A stretch of DNA of 64,000 nt, from the NCBI RefSeq assembly GCF_001623525.1, contig NZ_CP015225.1, positions 1,612,001 to 1,676,000 of the forward strand. The letters run 5' to 3'. Below are positions 55,110-63,676 of the stretch, one piece after another (position 1 is the stretch's first letter; every line of letters begins with the position of its first letter). The DNA is from Pseudomonas fluorescens. GTDB taxonomy: Bacteria; Pseudomonadota; Gammaproteobacteria; Pseudomonadales; Pseudomonadaceae. The notes beneath the pieces are model-generated. The model worked only from the letters and a program-made list of their open reading frames with translations. It did not search any database and had not been told where the DNA came from. Made by a program: the position numbers and the translations under genes.

Positions 55110-56476
55110 TCCTCCTTGAAGGCTGCCAACAAGCGTTCACGCAAAGGCTTCATCAGGTAATTCATCAAGGTGCGCTCGCCCGTCACCACCGTGACGTCGG
55201 CGAGCATGCCCGGGCGAATCAGCAGACCGGCGCTCTGCAACTCAACCACGGTGTCGGCGGGAATCTCGACCTTGGCGGAAAAGTACGGTTGGTGCGTCTG
55301 CTCATTGATCAACTGGTCCGCCGACACCGTCGTCACCGTGCCGGTGACCGTCGGCGTATCCACCCGTTGCAGCGCGGTGAAATGCACATGCACCGGCAGG
55401 CCCGGACGCAGTTTGTTGGCCATCAGCGGCTCGAAACGCGCGGTGATCGCCATCGGTGCATCCAGCGGCACCACCTGCATCAGCGTCTGGCCGGCCTGCG
55501 CAACGCCGCCGACGGTATGAATGCTCACATCCATGACTTGCCCGGCCACCGGCGCACGGATTGCACCGTTGTCGACCTCAAACTGCAAGGCACGAATCTG
55601 ATCGGCATAACCAGCGGCCTCGGCCGAGACTTCGCTGAGCTGGGTTTCGGCATCGCGGCGAAACTCCTGCTGCGCCTGCAAGGCCTTGAGTCGGCTTTCA
55701 TTGATCGCCTGCCGGGTCCTGCCGACATCACCCACACCGGAGGCGATCTGTCCCGCCAACTGGGCCGCGTTGCGCTCGGCCTCGAAGAGTTTGTTGCGCG
55801 GAACGTAGCCTTCGCGGGCCAAATCGCGCAGGCCTTCAAGCTCCTGCTGCTGGAAGCGCATCTGCGCGTCGTAGTTGCGCTTGACGCCTTCGTAGCCAAG
55901 CAATTGCTGCTGCAAGGCCGCGGCTTCGTGCTCGATGATCTGCAAGCGGCTGCCCAGCTCCGCGCGGCGGGTGATGAACAACTGGCTCTGCAAGGCCATG
56001 GCCGCCTTGACCCGCGGTTCGTCGGCGTGGGCCAGCAGTTCCGCGGGCCATTGGATCTCGGCATTGCCCAGGCGCTCGGCAATCAAACGCGCCTCGATGC
56101 TGCGATCATTGAGCAGCTTGCCCAGGGTCACGTCCAGTTGCGACTGCGCTTGCACCGTGTTGAGTTGCACGAGCAATTGCCCCTGGGTGACGCGGTCGCC
56201 GTCGCTGACCAGCAGTTTTTCCACGACTCCGCCGACCAGCGACTGCACGGCCTTGCGCTCCCCCGCCACCACCACGGTGCCACTGCCTACCACCCCTTGG
56301 TCGAGCGGCGCCAGGCAGGCCCAGAGCAGGAAACCACCCAGCGTCAGGACCAGGAATCCCACGCCATAACGAGCCGCGCTCCCGGCATCGGTGCTGGCGC
56401 TGGGCAGCGTCGTGGTGCTGCGCACACTCAGCGCCTGCTCGCTGTACGCTTGTGCCCCTGGAGTCAGATCACGCAT
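55106..56476 (-). CDS. HlyD/AprE-family membrane-fusion protein
   Basis: Protein of 456 residues: short cytosolic N-terminus, one transmembrane helix (YGVGFLVLTLGGFLLWACLAP), a lipoyl-type segment (GSGTVVVAGERKAVQSLVGGVV), a long coiled-coil hairpin (about 110-290) and a C-terminal beta-barrel (MDVSIHTVGGVAQAGQTLMQVV; YFSAKVEIPADTVVELQ; RPGMLADVTVVTGERTLMNYL). It links the ABC exporter to the TolC-like channel. The start lies eight bases inside the ABC gene. Confidence 0.93.
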   Translation of the reverse strand: MRDLTPGAQAYSEQALSVRSTTTLPSASTDAGSAARYGVGFLVLTLGGFLLWACLAPLDQGVVGSGTVVVAGERKAVQSLVGGVVEKLLVSDGDRVTQGQLLVQLNTVQAQSQLDVTLGKLLNDRSIEARLIAERLGNAEIQWPAELLAHADEPRVKAAMALQSQLFITRRAELGSRLQIIEHEAAALQQQLLGYEGVKRNYDAQMRFQQQELEGLRDLAREGYVPRNKLFEAERNAAQLAGQIASGVGDVGRTRQAINESRLKALQAQQEFRRDAETQLSEVSAEAAGYADQIRALQFEVDNGAIRAPVAGQVMDVSIHTVGGVAQAGQTLMQVVPLDAPMAITARFEPLMANKLRPGLPVHVHFTALQRVDTPTVTGTVTTVSADQLINEQTHQPYFSAKVEIPADTVVELQSAGLLIRPGMLADVTVVTGERTLMNYLMKPLRERLLAAFKEE

Positions 56477-58190
56477 CGCCGCCCGCCTCCCTGACCGCGG
56501 CCGGTCTCGGCCCCGGCATCAATGCCTTGAGCACCCGGTCCCGAGGACCGAACGCTTGTTGAGTACCGTCCTTGAGCACCAGGATGTGGTCGACCACCGC
56601 CAGTACATTGGGACGGTGGGTAATCAACACCACGGTGCTGCCGGCCGCCTTGAGCGCACTGATGGCCTGCACCAGTGCCAATTCTCCGGCTTCATCGAGG
56701 TTGGAGTTGGGCTCATCGAGCACGATCAGCGATGGCCGCCCATAGAGCGCGCGAGCCAGGCCCAGGCGTTGCTTTTGCCCACCGGACAAGCCAAGCCCAC
56801 CCGGGCCCAACGGCGTGTCGTAGCCCTTGGGGAACCTTAGGATCATTTCGTGGATGCCGGCATGACGCCCGGCGGCGATGATCTTGTCGGCGTCCTGCTC
56901 ACCGAAGCGGGCAATGTTGTCGGCGACCGTGCCATCGAACAGCTCGATGTCCTGTGGCAGGTATCCAAGGTACGGGCCCAAGGCATCGTGGGACCACTGG
57001 CTGATCTCGGCATCGTCCAGGCGCACCGACCCGCCCATGGCCGGCCAGACCCCGACCAAGGCCCGCGCCAGTGTCGATTTACCACTGGCGCTGGGTCCGA
57101 CCACCGCCAGCACATCGCCTTTGGCGAGGCTGAAATTGATCCCGCGCAGGATCGGCTGCGAAGCACCTGGCGGACCGACATACAACTGTTCCAGGCGCAC
57201 CGCGCCGGTGGGCGGTGGCAACGGCATGCGCAGGCGCTCGCGTGGGTGCTGCGCCAGCAATTGGCTCAGGCGCTGGTAGCTCTGGCGTCCGGCGTTGAAT
57301 TGCTTCCACGAGCCGATGGCGATTTCCACGGGTGCCAAGGCCCGTCCCAGCAACAGCGACATCGCAATCATCATGCCCGCCGACAGTTGGCCTTCAAGCA
57401 CCAGCAAAGCGCCCAACCCCAACGCCAGGGACTGCCCGGAGATCCGCACGAAACGAGTCGTCGAGGTAATACGTGCACTGCGGTCGCTGGCATGGGCCTG
57501 GGCGGCAATGATCCGTTGCTGCAACAGGCTCCAGCGCTGACGCAGCGGCCCGAGCATGCCCAGGGCCTGGATAACTTCGGCATTGTGCAGCGTGCTGTTC
57601 ACATAGATCGACGACTGCACCCCCAGTCGATTGGCCTCCCCCAGGCGTGCTCGCGTCGCCAGTTCTCCCCACAGCGCCAAGCCGATCAGCACCAAGGCCA
57701 ACACCAATGTCAGCACACCGAACCAGGGGTGAAAGATGAACGCCACCAGCAGGAAGATCGGCAGCCAGGGTGCATCGAGCAAGGCGATCAGGCCCTGCCC
57801 GGTAATCAACTGGCGCAACGTCGCCAGGTCGGTGAGCACCTGCGCCGGGTTGGCGTTGTGCTCGCGCAGGCTGCGAGCGAAAGCGGCGTCGAAAATCCGC
57901 TCGCCTAAGGCTTCGTCCAGCCCCGCGCTCATGCGAATCATCACCTCGCCACGGACCCACTCGATGAGGGCACTGAACATGAACAGTCCCAGGGCCATCA
58001 AGGTCAGCATGAACAAGGTGGTTTCGTTGCGGCTGGTCAGGACCCGGTCGTAGACCTGCATCATGTAGAGCGACGGCACCAGCACCAACAGATTGATCAC
58101 GCCACTGAACAATGCCAGCGCCCAGAACACCCGGCGGTAGCTCAATAAGGCAGCATCAATGTCATGACGCGGATCGAGTAGAAACCCCAT
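56469..58190 (-). CDS. Type I secretion ABC transporter (PrtD/AprD-like)
   Basis: Fused membrane-ATPase protein of 573 residues, without an N-terminal peptidase domain, as in exporters of RTX proteins with C-terminal signals. Transmembrane part about 20-300 (VFWALALFSGVINLLVLVPSLYMMQVYDRVLTS; LPIFLLVAFIFHPWFGVLTL), Walker A VVGPSASGKSTLAR (about residue 357), signature LSGGQKQRLGLARALYG, Walker B LIVLDEPNSNLDE, switch His in LITHRPNVL. ATG 58190 (MGFLLDP) follows AGGCGATTTCCC; the longer ORF upstream is not supported. First gene of the ABC-adaptor-OMP operon. Confidence 0.93.
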   Translation of the reverse strand: MGFLLDPRHDIDAALLSYRRVFWALALFSGVINLLVLVPSLYMMQVYDRVLTSRNETTLFMLTLMALGLFMFSALIEWVRGEVMIRMSAGLDEALGERIFDAAFARSLREHNANPAQVLTDLATLRQLITGQGLIALLDAPWLPIFLLVAFIFHPWFGVLTLVLALVLIGLALWGELATRARLGEANRLGVQSSIYVNSTLHNAEVIQALGMLGPLRQRWSLLQQRIIAAQAHASDRSARITSTTRFVRISGQSLALGLGALLVLEGQLSAGMMIAMSLLLGRALAPVEIAIGSWKQFNAGRQSYQRLSQLLAQHPRERLRMPLPPPTGAVRLEQLYVGPPGASQPILRGINFSLAKGDVLAVVGPSASGKSTLARALVGVWPAMGGSVRLDDAEISQWSHDALGPYLGYLPQDIELFDGTVADNIARFGEQDADKIIAAGRHAGIHEMILRFPKGYDTPLGPGGLGLSGGQKQRLGLARALYGRPSLIVLDEPNSNLDEAGELALVQAISALKAAGSTVVLITHRPNVLAVVDHILVLKDGTQQAFGPRDRVLKALMPGPRPAAVREAGGDA

Positions 58191-58499
58191 GGGAAATCGC
58201 CTGCAAGAGAAATGGTCGGTCCAGGACGCAATCCATCGCAAGGCCTTTTTTCCCGAGCGTGATCGAGAAAAAACTAATCCAGCTGGCGTGCTGTTATCAG
58301 GGGCGATCCTCATCCCTACAGGCGCCAATTACTGACAACGCAGCCGCGGGTTAGTGCCGGTTTGCAGGGGTGTGCTTGCAAGTGGGTGACAAGCGGACGG
58401 GCCGCGCTTCAAGGCGGGGCTCATTGCCTTCCGAATGGGCCCGAAATGAGGTTTTGTTGACGCCAGTAACGTGGCGTCAACCGGGTAAAAACAGCTTGG
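58191..58499. other. Promoter region of the secretion operon, with a stem-loop
   Basis: This 309-base gap precedes the secretion operon and follows the permease gene. It contains a perfect ten-base-pair stem (GTTGACGCCA / TGGCGTCAAC) at 58456-58481, just after the permease stop, without a T-tract. It may act as a weak terminator or RNA-stabilising hairpin. No gene was seen. Confidence 0.5.
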
Positions 58500-59900
58500 C
58501 TAGCCGAGGGAAACGACCCGTTCAGGCTGGGGCGAATGCCGCGACGTCACCAACCCGATAAAGGAAATGACCAATGCCAGGCCCAAGGTGGTACTGACCT
58601 CGCTGCGATGCTCGGGCGTGACCATCATGACCGCCAGCGCCGCCGAGATGAACACGATGACCAACCACGTCAACCAGGGAAACAGCCACATGCGAAAAGG
58701 CAGCTCGATATTCTGCCGTTGCAACATCCGGCGCATGCGCAGTTGCGAGATGGCGATCACCAGGTACACCAGCAAGGCGATGGCGCCGGAGCTGGCGAGC
58801 AGGAACTGGAACAGGCCGGCGGGCATGAAGTAACTGAACAAGGTGACGCCCGCACCCAGTACGGTACTGGCAATCACCGCGGACCTTGGCACACCAGCCG
58901 AAGACGTCACCTTCAATGCCTTTGGCGCATCGCCGCGACGCCCCAGGGAGTACAACATCCGCGAGGCGATGTAGATCGAGGAGTTCATGCAACTGGCCAC
59001 GGCGATCAGCACCACCATATCCACCAGGAATTTGGCGTGGGGAATGTTCATCAGTTCCAGGGCCCGCTGGTAGGAACCCACTGAAGCCAGGAGCGGATCG
59101 TTCCAGGGGACCACGGAAATGACCACGAAGATCGACAGCAGGTAAAACACACCGATGCGCCAGATCACCGAACGGGTGGCCTTGGCAATGTTCTGCGCAG
59201 GGTTATCGGATTCGGCGGCTGCGATGGTCACCGCCTCCGTACCGATGAAGCTGAACATGATGGTAATGAACGCGCCCACCACCGCCGACAGGCCGTTGGG
59301 GGCGAACCCGCCATGCTCCTCCATCAACCGACTCAGGCCGCTGGCTTCACGCTCGGGAATCCACCCCATCAGCACCGCGAAACCCAGGGAGATGAAGCCG
59401 ATGATCGCCACGACCTTGGCCATGGCGAACCAGAACTCGAACTCGCCGTATTTGGACACGCTGAACAGATTCGTCACGGCCAGCAGAACGATGGAGACCG
59501 AGGCAAACAACCACGCGTCGATGGCGGGAAACCACTGGTTCAGCACATGACCGGCGGCCAACGCTTCGATGGGAATCACCAGCACCCAGAACCACCAGTA
59601 GAGCCAACCGATGGTGAAGCCTGCCCAGCGTCCGATGGCCTGGTCGGCATAGGTGGAGAAGGAGCCGGTGTCCGGATTGGCAACCGCCATCTCGCCCAGC
59701 ATGCGCATGACCAGGACCACCAACAGCCCGGAAAACAGATAGGCCAGCATGACGGCCGGGCCAGCGGCGGCAATGGCATGCCCCGATCCCACGAACAGAC
59801 CCGCACCGATGATTCCGGCAATGGACAGCATGGTGACGTGACGAGGCTTGAAGCCCTGTGCCAGATGGCCGTTCGAGTCCTTGAAGCTGGGGCTGGTCAT
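58500..59900 (-). CDS. APC-family amino-acid permease (GabP/AAT type)
   Basis: Cytoplasmic-membrane symporter of 466 residues with twelve predicted transmembrane helices. The AAT-family N-terminal signature GFKPRHVTMLSIAGIIGAGLFVGSG is followed by FSFIGTEAVTIAAAES. It resembles GABA permeases more than aromatic or lysine permeases, but the substrate is not determined. ATG 59900 follows CAAGAGAATAAAAAGA; an in-frame start upstream at 60026 is unlikely. It is divergent from the TetR gene. Confidence 0.85.
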   Translation of the reverse strand: MTSPSFKDSNGHLAQGFKPRHVTMLSIAGIIGAGLFVGSGHAIAAAGPAVMLAYLFSGLLVVLVMRMLGEMAVANPDTGSFSTYADQAIGRWAGFTIGWLYWWFWVLVIPIEALAAGHVLNQWFPAIDAWLFASVSIVLLAVTNLFSVSKYGEFEFWFAMAKVVAIIGFISLGFAVLMGWIPEREASGLSRLMEEHGGFAPNGLSAVVGAFITIMFSFIGTEAVTIAAAESDNPAQNIAKATRSVIWRIGVFYLLSIFVVISVVPWNDPLLASVGSYQRALELMNIPHAKFLVDMVVLIAVASCMNSSIYIASRMLYSLGRRGDAPKALKVTSSAGVPRSAVIASTVLGAGVTLFSYFMPAGLFQFLLASSGAIALLVYLVIAISQLRMRRMLQRQNIELPFRMWLFPWLTWLVIVFISAALAVMMVTPEHRSEVSTTLGLALVISFIGLVTSRHSPQPERVVSLG

Positions 59901-60417
59901 TCTTTTTATTCTCTTGTGATCGAACATTGAGACGCGCGCAGGGACAGTCGGTGTTGCTGGTTTCCCGCCCCTCCTGGAAGCGGCAGCGTTTGGTTGTGTT
60001 GAACCACCCTGGGCGAACGTGCGCACTTGCGGTGAAAAGTCGCGCCACGTTACCTGCCTTCCCTCCCGAGTTAGTTACCTGAACGCGCCATCTCTGTGCC
60101 TGATTTCGCCAAGTGGGACATGGCGTTTTGCCCATTGTGGCGAGGGGATTTATCCCCGCTGGGCTGCATAGCAGCCCCCAAAAATACCGTTGACTTGACA
60201 CCGAGCCGAACGTTTTTAGGGCTGCTGCGCAGCCCAGCGGGGATAAATCCCCTCGCCACAAAAGCTCCCGATCAGCACTCCACCGAAAACCCTGAAATAA
60301 ATGCTTTAAACATTTTATTCAGTTAAGTATTTTTGCATGAGTTCGGAAGGCAAGTCAGTCACAAGCCCCTGTGGAAGCACCGGCCTTCTATTCTCTTCTC
60401 TCCAACAAGGACCTCCC
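59901..60417. other. Divergent regulatory region between permease and TetR genes
   Basis: This 517-base gap contains a variant REP pair (60136-60260) and, next to the TetR gene, an A/T-rich stretch at about 60290-60345 (GCTTTAAACATTTTATTCAG) that may hold the TetR promoter or operator. No gene was seen. Confidence 0.5.
60136..60260. repeat. REP pair, type A variant
   Basis: Inverted pair of GAGGGGATTTATCCCCGC, the same variant core as at 13917-14042. Confidence 0.85.
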
Positions 60418-61029
60418 GTGAGCGGACTGCGTGAACGTCAAAAAGCCGAACGCCGCCAAGCCATCAGCAAGGCAGCGGTCGAACTGTTCGAGCGCCAGGG
60501 TTTCCAGAACACCACCATCGAACAGATCGCCAGCCAGGCCGGGGTGTCGGCGCCCACTGTGTTCAAGTACTTCGGCAACAAGCAGGAAATCATCCTCGAG
60601 ATCCTGCACGACGCCGACCAGCGCGCGCTCAGCGACACCCGTAGCCAAATGCCTGACATCGAAGACCCGGTCGAAGCGTTGTGTTATCTGGAGCGACTGT
60701 TGACCGGTTATGCGCTGGAAGTCATGCACCCGAGCTTGTGGCGTGAATTGCTGCCGCTGATTCTGTTTGGCGGCGACAACGGGCTGCCCGAGGGTTATCG
60801 CGCCATGAACGATGCGCTCAGGGCCGAAATCAGTGGGCTGATCAGGGAATTGCAACAGGCCGGCAAATTACGCGCCGACCTGGACGTGGACCTCGCCGCG
60901 TTCCTGTTGAACGACTATTCGCACTTGCAGCTGTTCAGGCTGGTCAACCAGGAACAGCCGGATATCGAAGCCCATTCAACGCAGGTCCGGCGTATCACTG
61001 AGCTGCTGTTCCAGGGCATGCGCGCCTGA
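60418..61029 (+). CDS. TetR-family transcriptional regulator
   Basis: Protein of 203 residues with an N-terminal helix-turn-helix (AAVELFERQGFQNTTIEQIASQAGVSAPTVFKYFGNKQEIILEI) and a variable ligand-binding domain. I chose GTG 60418 because AAGGACCTCCC precedes it and it places the HTH at the usual distance. An upstream in-frame ATG at 60337 would add 27 residues without family similarity. It is probably a regulator of the divergent permease or the convergent binding-protein gene. Confidence 0.82.
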   Translation: MSGLRERQKAERRQAISKAAVELFERQGFQNTTIEQIASQAGVSAPTVFKYFGNKQEIILEILHDADQRALSDTRSQMPDIEDPVEALCYLERLLTGYALEVMHPSLWRELLPLILFGGDNGLPEGYRAMNDALRAEISGLIRELQQAGKLRADLDVDLAAFLLNDYSHLQLFRLVNQEQPDIEAHSTQVRRITELLFQGMRA

Positions 61030-61047
61030 GCACATCCACCGATAAGC

Positions 61048-61069
61048 GCCCGGCGCCGCGACGCCGGGC
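61048..61069. terminator. Possible stem-loop between convergent genes
   Basis: GCCCGGCG / CGCCGGGC stem with a six-base loop between the TetR gene and the convergent binding-protein gene. There is no T-tract, so termination is uncertain. Confidence 0.45.
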
Positions 61070-61077
61070 CAGCCTGA

Positions 61078-62181
61078 TCAGCGATTGGTCTTGATGGCGG
61101 TCCAGGTGCGCGTGCGGATCCGCTCCACGGCAGCCGGCACGGGCTCTAGCATGAACAGGGTCTTGCGAGCTTCATCCGGTATATACATGGCCGGGTTGCT
61201 ACGGATCTCGGCGTCCACCAATGCCGTGGCGTCCTTGTTCGGGTTGGGGTAACCAATCTTGTTGCTGATCCGGGCAATCACATCCGGGCGCAGGATGTAG
61301 TTGATGAAGGCGTAGGCCTCTGCGGTATGAGGGGCGTTGGTGGGCACCATCATGACGTCCGCCCACATCGGCGCACCTTCCTTGGGTAAGGCCATCGCCA
61401 CCTTGACACCCTTGCCGGCGGCATCGGCCAGTCGCGTGGCCAGGGCCACGCCGCCAGACCAGCCCACCCCGACGCAGATCTCACCGTTGGCCAGGTCCAT
61501 GCCATAGCGTGACGAGTTGAAATAGGTGATGTACGGGCGAACCGTGTGCATCGCCGCCTGGGCCTGCGGGTAGTCTTCGCGCTTCTGGCTGTTGGGATCC
61601 AGGCCTTTGTAATGCAAGGCGATGGGTACGATCTCGTTCGCCGCATCAAGGAAGCCGACACCGCAACTGGCCAACTTGGCCATATTCTCTTCCTTGAAGA
61701 TGATGTCCCAGGTATTCATCTGCACGTCAGCCCCGAGCACCTGCCGGACCTTGTCGACGTTATAGCCGATCAGGGTCGTGCCCCAGAGATACGGCGCCGC
61801 GTAACGGTTGCCTTCGTCACCGATGGCTTCCAGGGTTTTCATGAACTCGGGGTCCAGATGCTGCCAGTTCGGCAATTGGCTGCGGTCCAGGGGTTGGACG
61901 GCACCGGCGGCAATCAGGTGGCTGACGTTGGAACTGCTCGGGTAGACCACGTCATACCCGGAGTTGCCGGTCAGGAGTTTGGACTCCAAGGTCTCGACGC
62001 TGTCGAAAACGTCGTAGATGGGACGGATGCCGGTTTCCTCCTCGAAACTCTTGAGGATTTCAGGCGGCAGGTACTCGATCCAGTTATAGATTCGCACCGT
62101 CCGCTCTTCGGCCAGGCTTGCGCCACTGACCAACATCGAAACGACAGCGCCCAGCAAGGTGTTGCGCAAAAACAGGCTCAT
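61078..62181 (-). CDS. PotF/PotD-like polyamine ABC substrate-binding protein
   Basis: Periplasmic protein of 367 residues with signal peptide (GAVVSMLVSGASLAEE) and the polyamine-binding signature RIYNWIEYLPPEILKSFEEETGI. Further family motifs are YDVVYPSSSNV, APYLWGTTLIGYNVDKV and PKEGAPMWADVMMVP. Putrescine, spermidine or a related amine is the expected ligand. No permease or ATPase of the Pot type is adjacent, so it may serve a transporter encoded elsewhere. It follows the outer-membrane protein gene by 39 bases, implying one transcript. ATG 62181 follows GGAGTGTTTGATC. Confidence 0.88.
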   Translation of the reverse strand: MSLFLRNTLLGAVVSMLVSGASLAEERTVRIYNWIEYLPPEILKSFEEETGIRPIYDVFDSVETLESKLLTGNSGYDVVYPSSSNVSHLIAAGAVQPLDRSQLPNWQHLDPEFMKTLEAIGDEGNRYAAPYLWGTTLIGYNVDKVRQVLGADVQMNTWDIIFKEENMAKLASCGVGFLDAANEIVPIALHYKGLDPNSQKREDYPQAQAAMHTVRPYITYFNSSRYGMDLANGEICVGVGWSGGVALATRLADAAGKGVKVAMALPKEGAPMWADVMMVPTNAPHTAEAYAFINYILRPDVIARISNKIGYPNPNKDATALVDAEIRSNPAMYIPDEARKTLFMLEPVPAAVERIRTRTWTAIKTNR

Positions 62182-62220
62182 GATCAAACACTCCAGCGCG
62201 GCCGCGAAGGCTCGCGGCAC

Positions 62221-63558
62221 TTAATAGCGATAGGTGAAGTAGAGTTCCAGCGCGCTGAATTTCCGGTCGTCGCCGAAGACTTGCCTGGCCGCTGCCATGG
62301 GCTTGACCCAGTTATAGGAGAGCGAGGTAGACAACGACTTCGAAGGCGCCCAATCCAGGAAGACTACACTTTCGTCGGCAAACCGTTTGTCGCTGACGGC
62401 GGTGCCCATGTAGTTTTTTTCGTCCAGCCAGAACTGGTAGTGGATCGCACCGAGCGTAAGGGTTTCGTTGAGGTGGGTCTTGAGTGAGAACTGCTGGACG
62501 TTTTCGTTGCTGTTGAATAGCAGGTAGTTGCCGACGACATCACCGATCAGCCAGGTGCTCCAGTCGACGAAGCCCTTGCTCAACGGGTCCCAGGCTTTCT
62601 GTCGGTTGTCCGTGAGGTTGTCGTCGCCGGAAAAGCTCGCGTAGCGGTAGCCGATCACCGGGGTCAACGGCAGCGTGCTGAAGGTGTAATCCGCCTGGCC
62701 GTACCAGGCCTCGGCATCGTAATCCACGCCTTCGCCGCTGCCTCGCTCCAGGGCATATTCGGCATTCAAGGTCAGGTCCGCGATGCCCGGGAGCTTGGCG
62801 TTCAACGCCCTGACGTTATACACCAGCATGCCATCGCGACGGCGCGGCAACGTGCTGCCCTTGGGCCCCATGGCCTTGACCTTCAACGCGGTGGCACCCA
62901 GCGTCACCTGGTCGTCGAGGTTGTAGTCCAGGTTCACGCCACTCATGCGGAAATCACCCAGGTCGCTGTCGGTTCCCAGGCTGAAGCCCTGGACCTTCAA
63001 CGCGCCATGGTCCCAGGCAACCACCGCCGAATCCTTGAAGGCGGTGCGTGGGGCGAGCCAGTAGGCGCCGTCGTTCAACTGGTCGAGGTTGCCATCCATC
63101 ACGATGAAGCCGTTGCCGATCATGTAGTTCTGGCGACCGCCTGTGACCGTCCACTCCCCGGCGCGGAAACCACCGTAGAACTCTTCGGTCGACACCTTGC
63201 CGTCGGAACTGCGGGTAAAGCCACCGGCATCGCCATCCCCGAAGGTGGTCGCCCCCACCAGTGAGCCGCCAGCCAGCAGGCTGAAATCCGGCTGCACGGC
63301 ATACTCCAACTTGACGCCCGGCTTGACGTAGAACTCCTGCCAGTCGATTTTCGTGCCGCGATTCTTGCCGCTGCGCATGTCCACCACGCCGCCGCCAAAG
63401 TTGACGTTGCGGGTAGAAAGGACTGCGCCACCGGCACTGAAGTTGACCTCGCCCTTGAGGTTGCCCTCCTCGAAGGTGTAGCCCGCCCAGGCAACCTGGG
63501 CGGTCAAGGGTAACCCGAGCACGAGAAACGTTCGGGACAAACGCATCATGGAAACCAT
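62221..63558 (-). CDS. Outer-membrane beta-barrel protein, substrate-uptake porin candidate
   Basis: Protein of 445 residues with signal peptide (LVLGLPLTAQVAWAGY) and many alternating amphipathic strands ending in an aromatic C-terminus (LELYFTYRY), the hallmark of outer-membrane barrels. Segments such as YDAEAWYGQADYTFSTLPLTPVIGYRYASFSGDDN resemble the alginate-export-like porin family. The substrate is unknown. ATG 63558 follows AGGAGCTCCAT; two Met codons lie just downstream. It is co-directional with the serine hydrolase gene upstream and the polyamine-type binding protein downstream. Confidence 0.8.
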   Translation of the reverse strand: MVSMMRLSRTFLVLGLPLTAQVAWAGYTFEEGNLKGEVNFSAGGAVLSTRNVNFGGGVVDMRSGKNRGTKIDWQEFYVKPGVKLEYAVQPDFSLLAGGSLVGATTFGDGDAGGFTRSSDGKVSTEEFYGGFRAGEWTVTGGRQNYMIGNGFIVMDGNLDQLNDGAYWLAPRTAFKDSAVVAWDHGALKVQGFSLGTDSDLGDFRMSGVNLDYNLDDQVTLGATALKVKAMGPKGSTLPRRRDGMLVYNVRALNAKLPGIADLTLNAEYALERGSGEGVDYDAEAWYGQADYTFSTLPLTPVIGYRYASFSGDDNLTDNRQKAWDPLSKGFVDWSTWLIGDVVGNYLLFNSNENVQQFSLKTHLNETLTLGAIHYQFWLDEKNYMGTAVSDKRFADESVVFLDWAPSKSLSTSLSYNWVKPMAAARQVFGDDRKFSALELYFTYRY

Positions 63559-63676
63559 ATGGAGCTCCTGTGTGATTATTGTTGTTACAGGGCAGTAAAT
63601 GGCGGCGCAAACCCGCGCCAACACCTGGTGGGGCCAGGTGAGCGGAACGCAAAATTGTTGTGTTTATCGGATGCAG

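Noticed and set aside
58456..58481. Rho-independent terminator after the permease gene
   Set aside because: The stem is perfect but no T-tract follows on either strand; recorded only as a stem-loop within the gap.
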